Below, piece by piece: positions 18,446-24,825 of a stretch of 33,408 nucleotides of DNA. The stretch's first letter is position 1. The number at the start of each line of letters is the position of its first letter. The stretch is taken from contig CANPWV010000014.1 of NCBI GenBank assembly GCA_947585105.1, positions 1 through 33,408 on the forward strand, written 5' to 3'. The position numbers and the translations under genes were made by a program. This DNA is from an uncultured Clostridia bacterium (GTDB lineage Bacteria > Bacillota > Clostridia > TANB77 > CAG-508). Below the pieces are notes generated by a model. It worked only from the letters and a program-made list of their open reading frames with translations, ran no database searches and was not told where the DNA came from.

Positions 18446-19319
18446 TAAAAATATCTAAAATGTCTTTTGGAGGATTTACTCTAAAAGACATTTTCTTTTT
18501 TGAAATAGGATGTATAAATTCAATTTCAAAAGCGTGAAGAGCTTGTCTGTCAATTAAATCAGATTTTTGATTATAAAGAGTATCTCCAAAAAGCGGAGCA
18601 CCTAAATATTTTGAATGAACTCTTATTTGATGAGTTCTTCCTGTTTTTAATTCAAATTCTACTAGACTTAAATTATTTCCTTCAAAAAGAACCTTATATA
18701 AAGTAATTGCTTCTTGACCTTTTTCAAAATTTACTTCTCTTTCAATTATACTATTATTTTTTCTAGCAATTGGAAGACTAATAATTCCTTCTTTTTGAGG
18801 CAAAATCCCATCTAAAATTGCTAAATATTTTTTCTTAAAATCTCTAGTTTTCATTTGATTTATTAAGTTTTCTTGAACATATTCATTTTTGGAAAAAATA
18901 ACTAATCCAGAAGTATCTTTGTCAAGCCTGTTTACAGGTCTTATTTTTTTATTTAAGCCTATTTGATTAAAATAATATTTTACTCCATTTGAAAGACTGT
19001 CTTGATAGTGATTAATAGATGGATGAATAGGAGTATTTGAAGGTTTGTTTATAATTAAAAGAGCTTCGTCTTCGAAAACTATATCTAAATTCATTTTTGT
19101 TGGAACAATATTTTCAGATTCTTCTTCATAGTTTAAGTCAAATTCTATGATGTCGCCTGTTTTAATGGTTTGGTTTATGTTTGAAATTTCATGATTTAAA
19201 AATATTTTTTTCTTATTTTTTAATTTTACGATTAATTTACTAGACATATGAAAATAGCCTTTTGCTACATCTTTAATATTATAAAATTTATTATCATTTT
19301 TTTCATATTTTAAAATCAT
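18402..19319 (-). CDS. RluA-family RNA pseudouridine synthase
   Basis: 305 residues. An N-terminal S4-like RNA-binding part (about 1–85) with SSKLIVKLKNKKKIFLN is followed by the catalytic domain. That domain holds RPVNRLDKDTSGLVIFSK, whose aspartate in RLDKDT is the catalytic residue of the RluA/RluD family, and the later GRTHQIRVH and GAPLFGD motifs. It converts uridine to pseudouridine in rRNA or tRNA; whether it is RluD-like or another member cannot be settled. The start has AAAGGA upstream, and the stop is TAG inside the tail of the convergent gene (44-bp overlap). Confidence 0.93.
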   Translation of the reverse strand: MILKYEKNDNKFYNIKDVAKGYFHMSSKLIVKLKNKKKIFLNHEISNINQTIKTGDIIEFDLNYEEESENIVPTKMNLDIVFEDEALLIINKPSNTPIHPSINHYQDSLSNGVKYYFNQIGLNKKIRPVNRLDKDTSGLVIFSKNEYVQENLINQMKTRDFKKKYLAILDGILPQKEGIISLPIARKNNSIIEREVNFEKGQEAITLYKVLFEGNNLSLVEFELKTGRTHQIRVHSKYLGAPLFGDTLYNQKSDLIDRQALHAFEIEFIHPISKKKMSFRVNPPKDILDIFINYNIVDMLNNYYK

Positions 19320-19387
19320 AATTATAATCCTTTTCTAATTTAATATTAACATTATACAAAAGTTCTCTGAATAAATCAATAGGAGAG

Positions 19388-19416
19388 TTGACTAGATGGC
19401 TATATTGTAGTATAAT
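19388..19416 (+). promoter_or_regulatory. Strong promoter of foreign-looking gene A
   Basis: TTGACT, a 17-base spacer and TATAAT. The transcript starts near 19423, leaving a leader of about 57 bases. Confidence 0.75.
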
Positions 19417-19479
19417 TTTTATGTTATACTTGCCAAAAGTTGGTAGTATAGAAAATTTAATATGGGAGGTTGAACTAAG

Positions 19480-19959
19480 ATGCTTTACATTTACGATTCT
19501 AAATTCGTAGTAAGCCTTGAAGAGTTTTCGGCTCATAGGTCGAGAGCTTTTATCATGAGAAAATGCTATGTAAAGAAAGATCGGACTGTAAAACTGTGTC
19601 AGGTGAAGCTTGAGGAAGGAAGCAATGAATTCGTTGCCAAAGAAAAAGATCCGCTTAGTGGAGATGTTGTTGATAAAACATATAAACTTAGCGATTATGG
19701 TAAAGAATTTTGTGTCTTAAATTGCCGTGTAATCATGAATTCTTCGGATGCTTTCAGGTTCGCTCAAAGAAAGAAAAAATGTTATATTCTTTTCTTAAGC
19801 GATGGCGAAATAAGAGAATGTACGCTTAACACTGCTGAGGGAATTAAGTATGGTTATCGTTCTTCATTAGTGTTCATTTTTAAGTATAGCGGAAATTCTT
19901 ACGCCGTTTTCGATATGAAAGAATACGGAAAAAAATTCTTGGTTATTTTGGAAAATTAA
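19480..19959 (+). CDS. Unknown protein A of a foreign-looking paralogous pair, with in-frame CGG kept as triplet
   Basis: 159 residues, beta-rich and basic, with repeated LSDYGKEFxVL and MKEYGKKFLVIL segments that suggest two related halves. It is paralogous to protein B (shared pattern DYGxxFxV, then SD, then an Arg/Lys-rich YxLFL strand). Base use differs from the neighbours: TCG, GTC, ATC, CTG and GCC codons are frequent. An in-frame CGG at 19582 must be read as a normal triplet, because a +1 shift would reach TAA two codons later. It is a monocistronic unit with its own promoter, GGGAGG site and terminator, close to a tRNA cluster, which fits recent acquisition. No function was recognised. 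Confidence 0.7.
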   Translation: MLYIYDSKFVVSLEEFSAHRSRAFIMRKCYVKKDRTVKLCQVKLEEGSNEFVAKEKDPLSGDVVDKTYKLSDYGKEFCVLNCRVIMNSSDAFRFAQRKKKCYILFLSDGEIRECTLNTAEGIKYGYRSSLVFIFKYSGNSYAVFDMKEYGKKFLVILEN

Positions 19960-19982
19960 GACTTCTGTGCTCAAAAACTCTC

Positions 19983-20029
19983 AAACAGGCGAGGAGACGC
20001 TATTTTAGTTGTCTCCTGTTTGTTTTTTA
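19983..20029 (+). terminator. Terminator of gene A
   Basis: AAACAGG..GGAGAC pairs with GTCTCCTGTTT (a small bulge on one side), followed by TTTTTT. Confidence 0.85.
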
Positions 20030-20069
20030 TTATGACAATTTGCAAAAAGACAAAATATAACGAAATATA

Positions 20070-20098
20070 TTGATTTTTGGGGATTTTGGTGATATAAT
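20070..20098 (+). promoter_or_regulatory. Promoter of foreign-looking gene B
   Basis: TTGATT, a 17-base spacer and TATAAT, about 62 bases before the chosen start of gene B. Confidence 0.7.
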
Positions 20099-20160
20099 GA
20101 AAATATCTTTTGTTGACCTAACGGTTGACAATGGAAATATTCTTAAAGAGGAGGATGTCT

Positions 20161-20655
20161 ATGAACATCTGGGAACGGGAATATTCACTAAATCTCAATG
20201 AACTGATGGAACAGAAGGCAAAGGAAGGACTTGTATCAAATGTCTATTTCAAAAATGAAAAGAAGATAGAAAAAGTCCCCTTATTTGTCTCTGATGATGG
20301 CATCGTCCACATCACGAGACACGACAAAGATGGCTATTCTGTTCAGGAAGAGTTTAAGCCTTGCGATTACGGTGAGAAATTTATCGTTATCAAATGGGAT
20401 GTATTACCATTGAGCGATGTGATATTCTATTTCAAAGGAAGAGAAGTATATATGTTGTTTTTGGCGGTGAATAATGCTCACAAAGCCAGAATCGAGGATC
20501 TCAAAGGAGGAACACTTTATGTGAAATATTTGGACGAAAGTTCAAAGAAAAATTCACTTGGAGCTTTCTCTCTGCAGAGTTATGGGCCTGATCAAAAATA
20601 CGTTTTTATCGAAAAAAACGTAGCAAGAAGCCGATTAATTTATGACATCTTCTAA
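20161..20655 (+). CDS. Unknown protein B, paralogue of protein A, with in-frame CGG at codon 6
   Basis: 164 residues from the ATG at 20161, chosen because GAGGAGG lies 8 bases upstream; an earlier in-frame ATG at 20125 has no such site. It shares the CDYGEKFIVI and later YMLFL pattern with protein A. Codon use is again unlike the surroundings (CTG, ATC, GTC, GCC, AAG). An in-frame CGG at 20176 (codon 6) must be read as a triplet; a +1 shift would hit TAA within five codons. Promoter and terminator are its own. The function is not recognised. Confidence 0.7.
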   Translation: MNIWEREYSLNLNELMEQKAKEGLVSNVYFKNEKKIEKVPLFVSDDGIVHITRHDKDGYSVQEEFKPCDYGEKFIVIKWDVLPLSDVIFYFKGREVYMLFLAVNNAHKARIEDLKGGTLYVKYLDESSKKNSLGAFSLQSYGPDQKYVFIEKNVARSRLIYDIF

Positions 20656-20675
20656 TTGTAACCTCTTTTAAGGAT

Positions 20676-20717
20676 GGGAGACCACAGTTTTTTGTGGCCT
20701 CCCGTTCTTTTTTTTGA
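20676..20717 (+). terminator. Terminator of gene B
   Basis: GGGAGACCACA pairs with TGTGGCCTCCC (one mismatch), followed by a T run. Confidence 0.85.
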
Positions 20718-20735
20718 AAAAATATTGATTAATAG

Positions 20736-20764
20736 TTGACAATGAAAGGTGATTGTGCTAAAAT
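20736..20764 (+). promoter_or_regulatory. tRNA operon promoter P1
   Basis: TTGACA, a 17-base spacer and TAAAAT. The surrounding block is repeated 84 bases downstream as P2 (shared TAAAATAAA..CGTTGA..AA after the -10). Confidence 0.75.
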
Positions 20765-20819
20765 AAACTACGTTGACGAAATAATATTTGTAAAAAATTG
20801 GAAAAATTTTAAAAATATG

Positions 20820-20848
20820 TTGACAAAGAAAAATCAATATGTTAAAAT
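20820..20848 (+). promoter_or_regulatory. tRNA operon promoter P2
   Basis: TTGACA, a 17-base spacer and TAAAAT, 30 bases before tRNA-Val; a tandem duplicate of P1. Confidence 0.8.
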
Positions 20849-20877
20849 AAATTTCGTTGATGAATTAAAGAAATTAT

Positions 20878-20953
20878 GGTCGCTTAGCTCAGCTGGGAGA
20901 GCATCTGCCTTACAAGCAGGAGGTCATAGGTTCGAACCCTATAGCGACCACCA
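20878..20953 (+). tRNA. tRNA-Val (TAC)
   Basis: 76 nt including encoded CCA. The acceptor stem pairs GGTCGCT with AGCGACC; the anticodon loop TTACAAG gives anticodon TAC; the T loop is TTCGAAC. Confidence 0.97.
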
Positions 20954-20972
20954 TTCTTTTATAAATGTAATT

Positions 20973-21049
20973 GGCCTGGTAGTTCAGTTGGTTAGAATGC
21001 CGCCCTGTCACGGCGGAGGTCGACGGTTCGAGCCCGTTCCAGGTCGCCA
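20973..21049 (+). tRNA. tRNA-Asp (GTC)
   Basis: 77 nt including encoded CCA. The acceptor pairs GGCCTGG with CCAGGTC; the anticodon loop CTGTCAC gives GTC; the T loop is TTCGAGC. It contains CGG in its stems, as expected for RNA. Confidence 0.97.
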
Positions 21050-21089
21050 TATAAAAGATATCTAGTAATAGATATCTTTTATAAAATAT

Positions 21090-21165
21090 GGTTCGATAGC
21101 TCAGTCGGTAGAGCAGGGGACTGAAAATCCCCGTGTCGGTGGTTCGATTCCACCTCGAACCACCA
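21090..21165 (+). tRNA. tRNA-Phe (GAA)
   Basis: 76 nt including encoded CCA. The acceptor pairs GGTTCGA with TCGAACC; the anticodon loop CTGAAAA gives GAA; the T loop is TTCGATT. The last 19–20 bases are copied twice downstream. Confidence 0.97.
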
Positions 21166-21336
21166 AGCGTAGAAGATATTTATGTCTTCTACTTTTTTTG
21201 AGCGTTTAAGAGGTGGAATCGAAGAGGAGTGGTTCAGTTTTGGCGATTTCAACAGAAATCGTCGAAACTGAACAGAAAAGGTCTAAATGACCTTTTCTAC
21301 GACGAGGCCTTTGGCGTATTCCACCTCGAACCACCA
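21166..21336 (+). repeat. Modular unit 1 with terminal copy of the tRNA-Phe 3' end
   Basis: The 171-base unit runs: terminator-like hairpin, GAGGTGGAATCGAA (inverse complement of the tRNA-Phe T arm), a unit-specific core, then GGCCTTTGGCGT and a copy of the last bases of tRNA-Phe through CCA. The core holds two strong hairpins, GTTCAGTTT..AAACTGAAC extended by CGATTT..AAATCG, and AGAAAAGGTC..GACCTTTTCT. The outer segments can pair (GAGGTGGAAT with ATTCCACCTC), giving a cloverleaf-like fold. Confidence 0.75.
21169..21199 (+). terminator. Terminator of the tRNA operon
   Basis: GTAGAAGA and TCTTCTAC form a stem followed by a T run. A second near-identical copy occurs at about 21340–21371. Confidence 0.85.
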
Positions 21337-21542
21337 AGTGTAGAAGATGTTAATGTCTTCTACTTTTTTTGAGCATTTAAGAGGTGGAATCGAAAAGCTG
21401 AATAAACGAAGCGCTGCCGGTGGCAGATGAAGCGAGTTTGTGAAGGCTAGGAAACTTTTGAAAAAAGCATAAAAGCTTTTTTCAATTAGTTGACTGCCGT
21501 GTAGGCGCGCGCGGCCTTTGGCGTGTTCCACCTCGAACCACC
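21337..21542 (+). repeat. Modular unit 2 with same ends and a different core
   Basis: 206 bases with the same borders as unit 1 (terminator hairpin, GAGGTGGAATCGAA, then GGCCTTTGGCGT and TTCCACCTCGAACCACC) but an unrelated, more GC-rich core, including GCTGCCGGTGGCAG and GAAAAAAGC..GCTTTTTTC hairpins. The pair looks like tandem modules sharing ends but not contents. No convincing protein is encoded; the minus-strand open frame across it runs through both repeat ends. Confidence 0.7.
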
Positions 21543-21554
21543 TTTTTTATATAT

Positions 21555-21626
21555 AAAAAAAGATATGTGATTCCTACTTCACATATCTGGTGTAGCTAAA
21601 TATGAATGGATATATTCACTTAAGCT
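21555..21626 (-). ncRNA. Candidate minus-strand small RNA
   Basis: A minus-strand promoter (21633–21661) would start an RNA near 21626. On that strand TAGCT..AGCTA and TGAAT..ATTCA form a first hairpin, followed by a terminator stem AGATATGTGA / TCACATATCT (21561–21588) and a T run. The size is about 70 nt. There is no coding potential and no RNA family was recognised. Confidence 0.5.
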
Positions 21627-21632
21627 ATTATT

Positions 21633-21661
21633 ATAATATCAACATTTTCCAAATTTGTCAA
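21633..21661 (-). promoter_or_regulatory. Promoter of the candidate minus-strand small RNA
   Basis: On the minus strand, TTGACA, a 17-base spacer and TATTAT. Confidence 0.6.
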
Positions 21662-21683
21662 TAATTAAAGCTCAAATAATTCC

Positions 21684-21712
21684 TTGCTAAAAATATGAAT
21701 ATATGATAAAAT
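21684..21712 (+). promoter_or_regulatory. Promoter of the gene at 21743
   Basis: TTGCTA, a 17-base spacer and TAAAAT, about 31 bases before the start codon. Confidence 0.6.
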
Positions 21713-21742
21713 ATATCTATAAATTTTTTAGGAGGATTTTAT

Positions 21743-22324
21743 ATGGAAAAGGTAAAAAAAGTATTATTAGGATTAAAAAAACATATTAAATTAATTATTG
21801 TTTTAATTATATTAGTAATTATAGCTGTATTAGTAAAAAATTTTGTATTAGGAAGTCCTAAAAAAACAGTTAAAGAATTTTTTGAAGCTTTTGAAGCTGA
21901 AGATGCTGGAAAAATTGCTGAACTAATTGATTTTAAGGGTGGATATGTATTTTTCGAAGAATGCGAAATGAAAGAAAGATACTTTGATGATGAATATATT
22001 GATTTTGATGAAGATGATGATTATTATCAAAATGGATTGGATCATTTAGAAGATGGAATTAATGATGTGTTTGATGAAATTGATGATTATAATAATTATT
22101 TTGGTGGTTATTTCTCACTTGAACTTGTTGAAATTAAAGGTGTTTCAAAATCTAAAAAAAGTAAAAGACTTTATGAAGTAAAAACTAAGATTAAAATAGA
22201 AAATGAAAATGATAAAGAAACTGTTACTGGAAATATATTTGTTATAAAAACTGGATTTTCTACATATAAAATTGTAGGATGTGATGAAAAAATAGGATAT
22301 GCCTTAGAAAATTATATGTTTTAA
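21743..22324 (+). CDS. Membrane-anchored DUF4878/NTF2-like protein 4
   Basis: 193 residues with a short Lys-rich N terminus, a transmembrane helix (about 15–35) and a domain opening PKKTVKEFFEAFEAEDAGKIAELIDFKGGYVF, matching the family at 16357–18445. The centre is rich in Asp and Tyr. The last strands (GNIFVIKTGFSTYKIVG) correspond to the same region in the paralogues. It is separated from the others by about 3.3 kb containing the foreign-looking pair and the tRNAs, as if those had been inserted into a once longer cluster (inference). It has its own promoter, AGGAGG site and terminator. Confidence 0.78.
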   Translation: MEKVKKVLLGLKKHIKLIIVLIILVIIAVLVKNFVLGSPKKTVKEFFEAFEAEDAGKIAELIDFKGGYVFFEECEMKERYFDDEYIDFDEDDDYYQNGLDHLEDGINDVFDEIDDYNNYFGGYFSLELVEIKGVSKSKKSKRLYEVKTKIKIENENDKETVTGNIFVIKTGFSTYKIVGCDEKIGYALENYMF

Positions 22325-22327
22325 TAT

Positions 22328-22360
22328 AAAAAGGTAGAAAAATTTTCTACCTTTTTTATT
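22328..22360 (+). terminator. Intrinsic terminator
   Basis: AAAAAGGTAGAAAA pairs with TTTTCTACCTTTTTT immediately after the stop codon. Confidence 0.85.
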
Positions 22361-22367
22361 TTTTATA

Positions 22368-22397
22368 TTGACAATTGAGTATATATTCAACTATAAT
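22368..22397 (+). promoter_or_regulatory. Promoter of the metal-efflux operon
   Basis: TTGACA, an 18-base spacer and TATAAT. The spacer contains the near-palindrome TTGAGTATATATTCAA, so a bound repressor would cover the promoter. Confidence 0.75.
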
Positions 22398-22408
22398 ATA
22401 ATTATAAG

Positions 22409-22426
22409 GTTGAATAATTATTCAAC
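22409..22426 (+). promoter_or_regulatory. ArsR/SmtB-family operator
   Basis: GTTGAATAATTATTCAAC is a perfect 18-bp palindrome just after the -10, of the form bound by CadC/SmtB/CzrA-type repressors. A second, imperfect copy lies within the promoter spacer at 22375–22390. The repressor is the gene that starts 18 bases downstream. Confidence 0.75.
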
Positions 22427-22443
22427 TATCAGGAGGTAAAAAT

Positions 22444-22806
22444 ATGTCAAAAAATGAATTTATATGTGACTGTAATATTATTCATGAAGATGTTGTATCA
22501 AGAGTTTTAAAGCTTATGGCTGATGAAAATAGCTTTAATAAACTTGCTGAATTTTTTAAAATCTTAGGTGATACAACAAGAGTGAAAATTTTGTATGCGC
22601 TAGATAAAAGTAAGATGTGCGTTTGCGATATTGCGAATGTTTTAAATATGAGCAAATCTTCAATTTCCCATCAACTCGGAACATTGAGAAGAAGTGGAAT
22701 TGTCAAATGTGAAAAAGTTGGAAAAGAAGTTTTTTATATGTTAGATGATGATCATGTAAAAGAAGTTTTTGAGGTTGGATTCCAACATATTGAACATAGA
22801 AAGTAG
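22444..22806 (+). CDS. ArsR/SmtB-family metal-sensing repressor (CadC-like)
   Basis: 120 residues with a winged-helix fold: ILGDTTRVKILYAL, then the CVCD metal-site helix (KMCVCDIANVL), then the recognition helix SKSSISHQLGTLRRSG. An N-terminal CDC and the CVC pair form a CadC-like alpha3N cysteine site. The C-terminal helix DDHVKEVFEVGFQHIEH carries the Asp/His pattern of an alpha5 zinc site, so both sites may be present. It should repress its own operon and release on Cd/Pb/Zn. The CadA-type ATPase follows after 9 bases. CTC GGA at 22675 is an out-of-frame CGG and reads normally. It ends in TAG. Confidence 0.93.
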   Translation: MSKNEFICDCNIIHEDVVSRVLKLMADENSFNKLAEFFKILGDTTRVKILYALDKSKMCVCDIANVLNMSKSSISHQLGTLRRSGIVKCEKVGKEVFYMLDDDHVKEVFEVGFQHIEHRK

Positions 22807-22815
22807 GTAATTTAA

Positions 22816-24662
22816 ATGGAAGAACATGAAGAAGGATCTATAAAAGAAAATTTAATTAAAATAATTATTTCAATTATTTTTTATATTATTGCTTTTTTTG
22901 TAAAAAATAATTATATAAGCAAGACTTTGTTTTTGATTTCTTACATTGTTGTAGGCTTTGAAGTCTTAAGAGAAGCAACCCAAAATATTTTTAAAGGAAA
23001 AATATTTGATGAAAATTTTTTGATGGCTGTTGCTACAATTCGGAGCATTGATAATTTCAGAATTTCCTGAAGCTGTTGCTGTTATGTTGTTTTATCAAAT
23101 AGGAGAATTGTTCCAAAATTTAGCTGTCGAAAAATCAAAAAATACTATAAAATCTCTAATGAATTTAAGACCTGATAAAGCTAGTCTTTTGGTAAATGGA
23201 GAAGTAAAAATTGTAAATCCTTCAGAAGTAAAAATAAATGATGTAATTTTAGTAAAACCTGGAGAGAAAGTTCCATTAGATGGAATTGTTATAGAAGGAA
23301 ATTCATTTATTGATACAAAAGCTTTGACAGGAGAGTCAGTTCCAAGAGGCGTTAAGCCTGATGAAGAAATTTTAAGCGGTTCAATAAATAAAGATGGAAT
23401 TTTAAAAATAAGAGTGACAAAAGAATTTGGAGAATCAACTGTAAGTAAGATTTTAGAACTTGTTGAAAATGCAAGTGAATCAAAATCAAAGTCAGAAAAT
23501 TTTATAACAAAATTTGCAAAAATTTATACTCCAGTAGTCGTTGGATTAGCGGTAGTTCTAGCGGTTTTTCCACCACTTATATTAAAACAAGATTTTTCAA
23601 TATGGGTATATAGAGCGCTTTCATTTTTAGTTGTAAGTTGCCCTTGCGCTTTAGTAATATCAATTCCATTAAGCTTTTTTGGAGGAATTGGCGGTTCAGC
23701 AAAAAGAGGAATATTAGTAAAAGGAAGTAATTGTTTAGAAAGCTTGTCTAGAGTTAAAATTGGAGTTTTTGACAAAACTGGAACACTTACAAAAGGTGAA
23801 TTTAATATTCAAAAAATTAATCCTATTGGAATTAGTGAAAGCGAGCTTTTAGAACTTGCTTCATATTCTGAAAATTACTCAAATCATCCTATTGCAAAGG
23901 TTATAAAAGATAAATATGGAAAAGATATTGATGAAAAGAAAATATTAGATATAAAAGAAATAGCTGGTCACGGAATTAGCGCAAGCGTTCTTGGAAAAGA
24001 AGTTTTAATTGGAAATGATAAATTATTAAAAAGCTTTAATATTGAATTTAAAGAAGAAGATTTGATTGGAACCGTTGTGTATGTGGCTGTTAACAAGAAA
24101 TACTCTGGTTATATTTTAATTTCAGATAAAATAAAAGATGATTCTACTCAAGCTATAAAAGACTTAAATAGAGCGGGAATAGAGACAGTGATGCTTACAG
24201 GTGATAAAGAAGAAATTTCAAATAAAGTAGCAGAAGAACTTGGAATAAAGAAAGTTTACTCTGAACTTTTACCAGATGGAAAAGTCGAAAAAGTTAAAGA
24301 ACTTTTAAAAACAAAGAAAGAAAATGAAGTTTTGTTTTTTGTTGGAGATGGAATAAATGATAGTCCAGTTCTTGCAATTTCAGATGTTGGAATTGCAATG
24401 GGTGGAGTTCGGTCAAGATAGCGCAATTGAGGCTTCTGACGTTGTTTTAATGACAGATGAACCATCAAAAATATTTGAATTAATAAAACTTTCAAAGAAA
24501 AATATGAAAATTGTTAGAGAAAATATATTTTTTGCGATATTTGTGAAAATTTTAGTTTTAATTTTGTCAGCTTTAGGAATCACAGATATGTGGCTCGCCG
24601 TCTTCGCAGATGTTGGCGTTTCAATTATTGCTATTATAAATTCATTAAGAATGTTAGGATAA
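22816..24662 (+). CDS. cadA: P1B-type Zn/Cd/Pb-exporting ATPase with two CGGN +1 sites
   Basis: Skipping C at 23041 and 24410 gives 614 residues. Motifs in order: actuator loop LTGES, membrane CPC (Cys275-Pro-Cys277, in VVSCPCALVIS), phosphorylation site DKTGTLT (Asp319), SNHPIAK, GDGINDSPVLA and MGGVGQDSAIEASDVVLM. There is no N-terminal heavy-metal-binding domain, so the protein is shorter than typical CadA. The shifted glycines are Gly76, in an early helix, and Gly532, in the conserved MGxxG(Q/T)D stretch beside the hinge motif. It pumps divalent soft metals out of the cell; the ArsR gene upstream supports this. The zero frame after the first site would end within 10 codons. Confidence 0.92.
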
Positions 24663-24686
24663 TAACTAACTAATTCATTTTAAGTA

Positions 24687-24715
24687 TTGACAAATTTTAG
24701 CAAACAAAGTATAAT
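24687..24715 (+). promoter_or_regulatory. Promoter of tRNA-Thr and ychF
   Basis: TTGACA, a 17-base spacer and TATAAT; the tRNA begins 9 bases after the -10. Confidence 0.8.
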
Positions 24716-24724
24716 GTTTTTGTT

Positions 24725-24800
24725 GCCACCTTAGCTCAGTTGATAGAGCAATTGATTAGTAATCAATAGGTCGTCAGTTTGAATCTGACAGGTGGCTCCA
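24725..24800 (+). tRNA. tRNA-Thr (AGT) with A19–U56 in place of G19–C56
   Basis: 76 nt including encoded CCA. All four stems pair: GCCACCT/AGGTGGC, GCTC/GAGC, ATTGA/TCAAT and GTCAG/CTGAC. The loop TTAGTAA gives anticodon AGT. The D loop is AGTTGATA (A at position 19, base 24743) and the T loop is TTTGAAT (T at position 56, base 24780), so the near-universal G19–C56 tertiary pair is replaced by a compensating A–U pair. ychF follows 25 bases later with no terminator between. Confidence 0.92.
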
Positions 24801-24825
24801 AAAATTTTTTAGAGGAAATTAATTA

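Noticed and set aside
21001..21049. Possible surplus C in tRNA-Asp, which contains several CGG
   Set aside because: All tRNA stems pair with normal lengths, so no base is extra.
20736..21065. Open reading frame across the tRNA operon
   Set aside because: It overlaps two perfect tRNA genes and their promoters.
21283..21531. Minus-strand open frame over repeat unit 2
   Set aside because: It runs through both repeat ends and a terminator, has no ribosome binding site and no domain; better explained as structured repeat DNA.
21166..21542. CRISPR-like array
   Set aside because: There are only two units, the shared parts are at the ends and derive from the tRNA, unit lengths differ, and there are no cas genes.
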